From Nitrososphaerota archaeon (GTDB lineage Archaea > Thermoproteota > Nitrososphaeria > Nitrososphaerales > Gagatemarchaeaceae), in the NCBI GenBank assembly GCA_005877185.1, contig VBPQ01000001.1:1-13860 (forward strand): DNA of 13,860 nt, read 5' to 3'. Position 1 is the stretch's first letter. Each line of letters starts with the position of its first letter. Under the pieces are notes generated by a model. It saw only the letters and a list, made by a program, of their open reading frames with translations, searched no databases and was not told the origin of the DNA. The position numbers and the translations under genes are program-made. This document shows positions 12,279 to 13,860 of the stretch, in pieces.

Positions 12279-13486
12279 AATAAGCCGGTTAGTGCAGGAT
12301 CCTCGCCGAGTATTTTGTTCAGTGTCTCAGGTTCAAGGAGCAACCTGATTCTCTTTGTTCGCCCGCGCCTTCCCTTGCTCACCACCGCTGCCTCGACCAA
12401 GCCCAACAAGTCCAGCTCCGCGAGGATGCCACTGACTCGGCGCTGTGTCAGTAGCTCCGTCGCAGTCTTTTTCACTATCGAACTGTAGGCGAGGTAGACC
12501 TCGCCTGTGTTCGTCCCGCCTATAAACCTCGAAACGGCTAGCAGTATGACCTTGTTCTGAAGAGGGAGAGAGCGAACTGCTTCCTCGATGCGGTCGTGTT
12601 CCATCTTATCAGAGGCTTTCTTTACGCATGTGTCGTCGATAGTCTGCAGCCCTTCGCGTTCGCCGACCTCACCAGCTATCCTCAACAAGTCGACTGCCCG
12701 CCTCGCATCGCCGTGTTCGGACCCGGCCATTGCAGCGCAGAGATTGATTGCAGACTCGGAGAATGAAGAGGGTTCGAAGGCTATGGCGGCTCTCTCCTTC
12801 AGAATCTCTTTTAGTTCCTCTACGTTGTACGGGGGAAAGACCATCTCTTCCTCTCCTAGGCTGCTGAGTACGCGTGGATCCAAGTCTTCCTTGAATTTCA
12901 AGTCGTTGGAGATGCCTACAAGACTCAAAGAGCCAGGAATTATCCTATCGCCCGCCCTCGTGAACTCGTACAAACTACCATCGCCATGTGTCTTCACCAA
13001 ATAGTCTATCTCGTCGATTACAAAGATCACATGACGTTCCCCGGACCGAATCCGCTCGAAGATCCGGTTGATCAGTTCTCCGATAGAGAGTCCAGTGAAC
13101 GGTATCTCCTTCCGGGATAATCCAAGGGATAGAGCGAATTCAGCCAGAGTTCTATATTCCGTTCCTGCGATTCTCGTATTCACGTATGATACCGCGAGTT
13201 TGGACTCCGAGGTCTCGGTTTGAAGTCTTCCCAGTACATACTTCGCAACGGCGGTCTTTCCGGTCCCTGTCTTTCCGTACAATAGGAGGTTGGATGGTTT
13301 CGAACCGTGAAGGACGGGCGCAAGAACTTCTGCGACTCCGTTCAGCTGCTTTTCTCTGAAGAGAAGTTTGTCCGGAACGTACTCCGGGGTGAGTACCTTC
13401 CTGTTGACAAATAATGCCTTCCCTTCTTTGGCTCTTCTGAAGATCGAATCGACTGTTTCAGACAACCCGTATTTCAGTGGAAACAC
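12275..13486 (-). CDS. cdc6: Orc1/Cdc6 replication initiator
   Basis: A 403-residue AAA+ initiator. Walker A is GKTGTGKT (71-78), Walker B is VIDEID (156-161), sensor 1 is GISND (191-195), and sensor 2 Arg lies in DARRAVDLL (about R262). A C-terminal winged helix (about 295-395) includes TGEVYLAYSSIVKK and a basic wing, SKGRRGRTKRIRL. Length is typical. It binds origin boxes and recruits the replicative helicase. GTG 13486 is the only plausible start, since an in-frame TAA lies six bases upstream. That GTG lies inside an origin recognition box, so binding could feed back on expression. The stop overlaps the DP1 stop in CTAG. Confidence 0.96.
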   Translation of the reverse strand: MFPLKYGLSETVDSIFRRAKEGKALFVNRKVLTPEYVPDKLLFREKQLNGVAEVLAPVLHGSKPSNLLLYGKTGTGKTAVAKYVLGRLQTETSESKLAVSYVNTRIAGTEYRTLAEFALSLGLSRKEIPFTGLSIGELINRIFERIRSGERHVIFVIDEIDYLVKTHGDGSLYEFTRAGDRIIPGSLSLVGISNDLKFKEDLDPRVLSSLGEEEMVFPPYNVEELKEILKERAAIAFEPSSFSESAINLCAAMAGSEHGDARRAVDLLRIAGEVGEREGLQTIDDTCVKKASDKMEHDRIEEAVRSLPLQNKVILLAVSRFIGGTNTGEVYLAYSSIVKKTATELLTQRRVSGILAELDLLGLVEAAVVSKGRRGRTKRIRLLLEPETLNKILGEDPALTGLF

Positions 13487-13489
13487 TGG
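13472..13489 (+). promoter_or_regulatory. Origin recognition box 1 (degenerate G-tract)
   Basis: TTTCAGTGGAAACACTGG matches the core but has only GG where the others have GGGG. It covers the orc1/cdc6 GTG start codon at 13484-13486. Confidence 0.6.
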
Positions 13490-13505
13490 TTAGATAAGCT
13501 CTCCG

Positions 13506-13526
13506 CCCCATCGTTTCCGGTGTTTC
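13506..13526 (-). promoter_or_regulatory. Origin recognition box 2
   Basis: On the minus strand: a GAAACACCGGAAAC core, GAT spacer, then GGGG (13509-13506). The G-tract points left, away from the origin centre. Confidence 0.75.
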
Positions 13527-13673
13527 ACGTACCTGTTTTGGCTCTCCTGTAGAATAGTAACGTACGTAGCCCGTTCTTGATTGCAGATGTATCGTGGATA
13601 AGCCCAGGTGTCTAATACTTGAAACCAAGCGTATCAACTTCCTCCTGCAATCATGAATTCCACGCTCGTTTTC

Positions 13674-13694
13674 TTTCCACTGGAAAGAGAGGGG
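13674..13694 (+). promoter_or_regulatory. Origin recognition box 3
   Basis: TTTCCACTGGAAAG, then AGA, then GGGG (13691-13694). This is a near-perfect dyad core with G-tract, pointing right, away from the origin centre. Confidence 0.85.
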
Positions 13695-13749
13695 TCCGGG
13701 CCTACAGTGAACACTAGTGAACCAGACTACGCACTGAGGCGACGGCAGA

Positions 13750-13770
13750 CCCCAATGTTTCCACTGGAAC
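13750..13770 (-). promoter_or_regulatory. Origin recognition box 4
   Basis: On the minus strand: GTTCCAGTGGAAAC, then ATT, then GGGG (13753-13750). This is the best match to the general archaeal ORB pattern, with its G-tract facing box 3. Confidence 0.85.
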
Positions 13771-13860
13771 AACTCTAGACGTTTGGCGTAAGAGGGAGGT
13801 TGATTCTTGCTTCTAAAATACGAAAGAAGCCGTTAGAGAGACATTCGCGGACAGAGTCTT

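Larger units (their letters stand above)
13472..13770. other. Probable chromosomal replication origin (oriC) region
   Basis: Four ORB-like boxes lie directly upstream of orc1/cdc6: two left (13472-13489 plus, 13506-13526 minus) and two right (13674-13694 plus, 13750-13770 minus). They flank a 147-base centre (13527-13673) that is about 55% A+T by my hand count. Each box has a TTTCCACTGGAAA-like core, then a 3-base gap, then a G-tract. The arrangement (right, left, right, left) is two-fold symmetric. Position next to the initiator gene is typical of archaeal origins. No unwinding element is strongly AT-rich here, which leaves the exact melting site open. The 374 bases from 13487 to the window end contain no convincing gene. 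Confidence 0.85.

Noticed and set aside
13458..13772. A 104-codon minus-strand frame upstream of orc1/cdc6
   Set aside because: It overlaps all four origin boxes and the cdc6 start in another frame, and its composition does not look like a protein.

Overview
The window looks like a chromosomal segment from an archaeon that has PolD, most likely a GC-rich member of the Nitrososphaeria/Thaumarchaeota or a close TACK relative. This rests on a PolD small subunit next to an Orc1/Cdc6 gene, UPF0147 and UPF0148 (Sjogren/p27-type) proteins, TTTTA/TTTAAA-type TATA boxes about 26-36 bases ahead of start codons (leaderless-style transcription), many TTG and GTG starts, and a tRNA interrupted by bulge-helix-bulge introns. 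The lineage call is inference from gene content, not a database match.

Layout. Bases 1-3366 hold a three-subunit molybdenum hydroxylase of the CO/xanthine dehydrogenase family. The large subunit is on the minus strand and is cut by the left window edge. The FAD and [2Fe-2S] subunits are divergent on the plus strand. Bases 3417-4620 hold a small winged-helix-like protein, a short coiled-coil protein, and a zinc-ribbon/coiled-coil protein that converges tail-to-tail with it. Bases 4728-5771 hold two decayed TnpB genes of different lineages on either side of a UPF0147 gene. Bases 5880-7125 carry a UPF0148 zinc protein, a peroxiredoxin and an A-type Fe-S carrier, the last two with clear promoters of their own. 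Bases 7190-7375 encode a tRNA-Ser(CGA) split by three introns. A dienelactone-hydrolase-family protein (minus strand) follows.

The right half is a DNA-precursor and replication block. A putative plus-strand operon holds a truncated ThyX-like protein, a ThyX with the signature motif, a phosphohexomutase and the PolD small subunit DP1. It converges on an orc1/cdc6 gene whose stop codon shares a CTAG palindrome with the DP1 stop. Upstream of orc1/cdc6, at 13472-13770, four origin recognition boxes share a core-plus-3-nt-plus-G-tract layout, so the right end is very probably a replication origin. Box 1 overlaps the orc1/cdc6 start codon.

The observations most worth following up are the three-intron tRNA with an implied splicing order, the four-box origin, and the tandem pair of complementary-looking short ThyX proteins.
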